Assembly (NCBI GenBank): GCA_003514205.1 | Contig: DORQ01000283.1 | Location: 18,056 to 24,060 of the forward strand | Length of the DNA stretch: 6,005 bases | Direction: 5' to 3' | Source: Acidimicrobiaceae bacterium | GTDB lineage: Bacteria > Actinomycetota > Acidimicrobiia > Acidimicrobiales > Microtrichaceae | Shown: positions 5,304-6,005 of the stretch, piece after piece | How positions within the stretch are numbered: position 1 is the stretch's first letter | Layout of the letters: the number at the start of each line of letters is the position of its first letter | Notes under the pieces: model-generated | Seen by the model: the letters and a program-made list of their open reading frames with translations, nothing else | Told to the model about the DNA's origin: nothing | The model's database searches: none | Translations under genes and position numbers: made by a program

Positions 5304-6005
5304 CTACTTCCGCGGGAGACCGAGCACGCGCTCAGCGACAATGTTGCGTTGAATCTCGTTGGTGCCGGCATAGATCGGACCGGACAGGGAGAATTGATAC
5401 CCCTTCAGCCAGGGGTTCTCGATCCCAGCACCGGTTGGTCCCGCAGCTTCGGTGCATTCCGCCTCATCGCCGATCAGTTCGAGCGCCGCCTCGTGCAGGC
5501 GAACGTCAAGCTCAGACCAGAACAACTTGTTGAGGCTGGATCGAAATCCAGGAGACCGACCCTCCACCATCGCAGACACATCCATGTTGGTGTAGAGCGA
5601 GTAGGCCTCGGCGTCCATCCATGCCCTGACGATGGAGTCACGGATCACATCATCGGGTTCTGATCCACGACGATCTCGGTAGAGCTGTACGAGACGGGTA
5701 GCGACTGCCTGGAATCTGCCGGGAGAGCGAAGCGTCAGGCCCCGCTCCGAACTGGTGGTGGCCATCGCAACACCCCAGCCGTTGCCCACCTCGCCAAGCA
5801 CCAACGAATCGGGAACGAATGCGTCCTCAAAGAACACCTCGGCGAACCCCTCGTCGCCATCAAGACGGCCAAACCCTCGAACGGTGACGCCCTCCGTCTC
5901 GAGGGGCACCATCAAGTAGCTCAACCCGTGGTGTCGGGTGGATTCTGGGTCGGTTCGAAAGAGGCCAAACAGGTGAGTACAGAACGCGCCGCGGGTGGTC
6001 CAGGT
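5304..6005 (-). CDS. Acyl-CoA dehydrogenase large (alpha-type) subunit, 5' end off the window
   Basis: The frame stays open from the right edge to the TAG at 5304-5306, giving 233 C-terminal residues. A full-size family member has about 390, so some 160 N-terminal residues lie outside. The visible part opens with TWTTRGAFCTHLFGLFRTDP, the strand after the flavin loop, and continues with GLSYLMVPLE and VGNGWGVAMATTSSERG. It ends in IYAGTNEIQRNIVAERVLGL followed by PRK. The Glu of SSERG (codon 5745-5747) aligns with the catalytic Glu of isovaleryl-CoA dehydrogenase, while the MCAD Glu376 position is Ala in YAGT. This is the arrangement I expect for the catalytic subunit of alpha2-beta2 FadE pairs. 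The small subunit follows after 5 bp in the same direction. Any promoter lies outside the window. The family is certain; the specific substrate is unknown. Confidence 0.93.
   Translation of the reverse strand, partial: TWTTRGAFCTHLFGLFRTDPESTRHHGLSYLMVPLETEGVTVRGFGRLDGDEGFAEVFFEDAFVPDSLVLGEVGNGWGVAMATTSSERGLTLRSPGRFQAVATRLVQLYRDRRGSEPDDVIRDSIVRAWMDAEAYSLYTNMDVSAMVEGRSPGFRSSLNKLFWSELDVRLHEAALELIGDEAECTEAAGPTGAGIENPWLKGYQFSLSGPIYAGTNEIQRNIVAERVLGLPRK
5307..5311 (-). promoter_or_regulatory. Probable ribosome binding site of the small FadE subunit
   Basis: GGAAG on the minus strand lies within the last codons of the large subunit, eight bases before the ATG at 5298. It abuts the large subunit's TAG stop, so ribosomes ending on the first gene can restart on the second. 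This fits equal production of two subunits of one complex. Confidence 0.5.

Noticed and set aside
1..6005. CRISPR array, tRNA, insertion sequence or prophage elements
   Set aside because: I found no regularly spaced repeats, cloverleaf-like sequence, transposase or integrase motifs. Apart from two short intergenic regions, the window is filled by the six genes.

Overview
The window looks like catabolic DNA from an actinobacterium. GC is about 60% in the lines I counted by hand. The encoded proteins are of the kind that degrade acyl-CoAs made from steroids or other bulky, branched or cyclic substrates: three acyl-CoA dehydrogenase (FadE) subunits, a crotonase-fold enzyme and a FadA6-like thiolase. 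Two palindromes match, or nearly match, the published binding motif of the cholesterol-catabolism repressor KstR (TnnAACnnGTTnnA). I infer an actinobacterium that breaks down steroids or a similar substrate. The GC seems low for Mycobacterium or Rhodococcus, so a less-studied lineage is possible, but I cannot name the taxon from sequence alone.

Layout, left to right. (1) Positions 1-1184, minus strand: a full-size FadE whose last few codons lie beyond the left edge. (2) 1185-1269: a short gap holding a 28-bp palindromic operator that overlaps a probable leaderless promoter for that FadE. (3) 1270-2097 and 2100-3248, minus strand: a thiolase followed two bases later by a crotonase-family enzyme, clearly one transcription unit. 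(4) 3249-3393: a divergent promoter region with a second KstR-like palindrome. (5) 3394-4242, plus strand: a class I SAM-dependent methyltransferase, the only plus-strand gene. (6) 4243-4290: a 48-bp gap between convergent genes. (7) 4291-5298 and 5304-6005, minus strand: a small FadE subunit preceded by a larger one that is cut by the right edge; they are 5 bp apart and resemble the paired subunits of the alpha2-beta2 FadE heteromers known from mycobacterial steroid catabolism.

Together these enzymes would supply most steps of a beta-oxidation turn: FAD-dependent dehydrogenation (FadEs), hydration or isomerisation (crotonase) and thiolytic removal of acetyl-CoA or propionyl-CoA (thiolase). 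No 3-hydroxyacyl-CoA dehydrogenase, CoA ligase or regulator gene is visible. The methyltransferase does not fit an obvious step, but the operator region it shares with the thiolase suggests co-regulation. Residue reading indicates that both large FadEs carry the catalytic Glu in the isovaleryl-CoA-dehydrogenase position, that the small subunit lacks it, and that the crotonase lacks both classical hydratase glutamates but has an isomerase-type Asp. I saw no tRNA, rRNA, CRISPR array, insertion sequence or prophage remnant.
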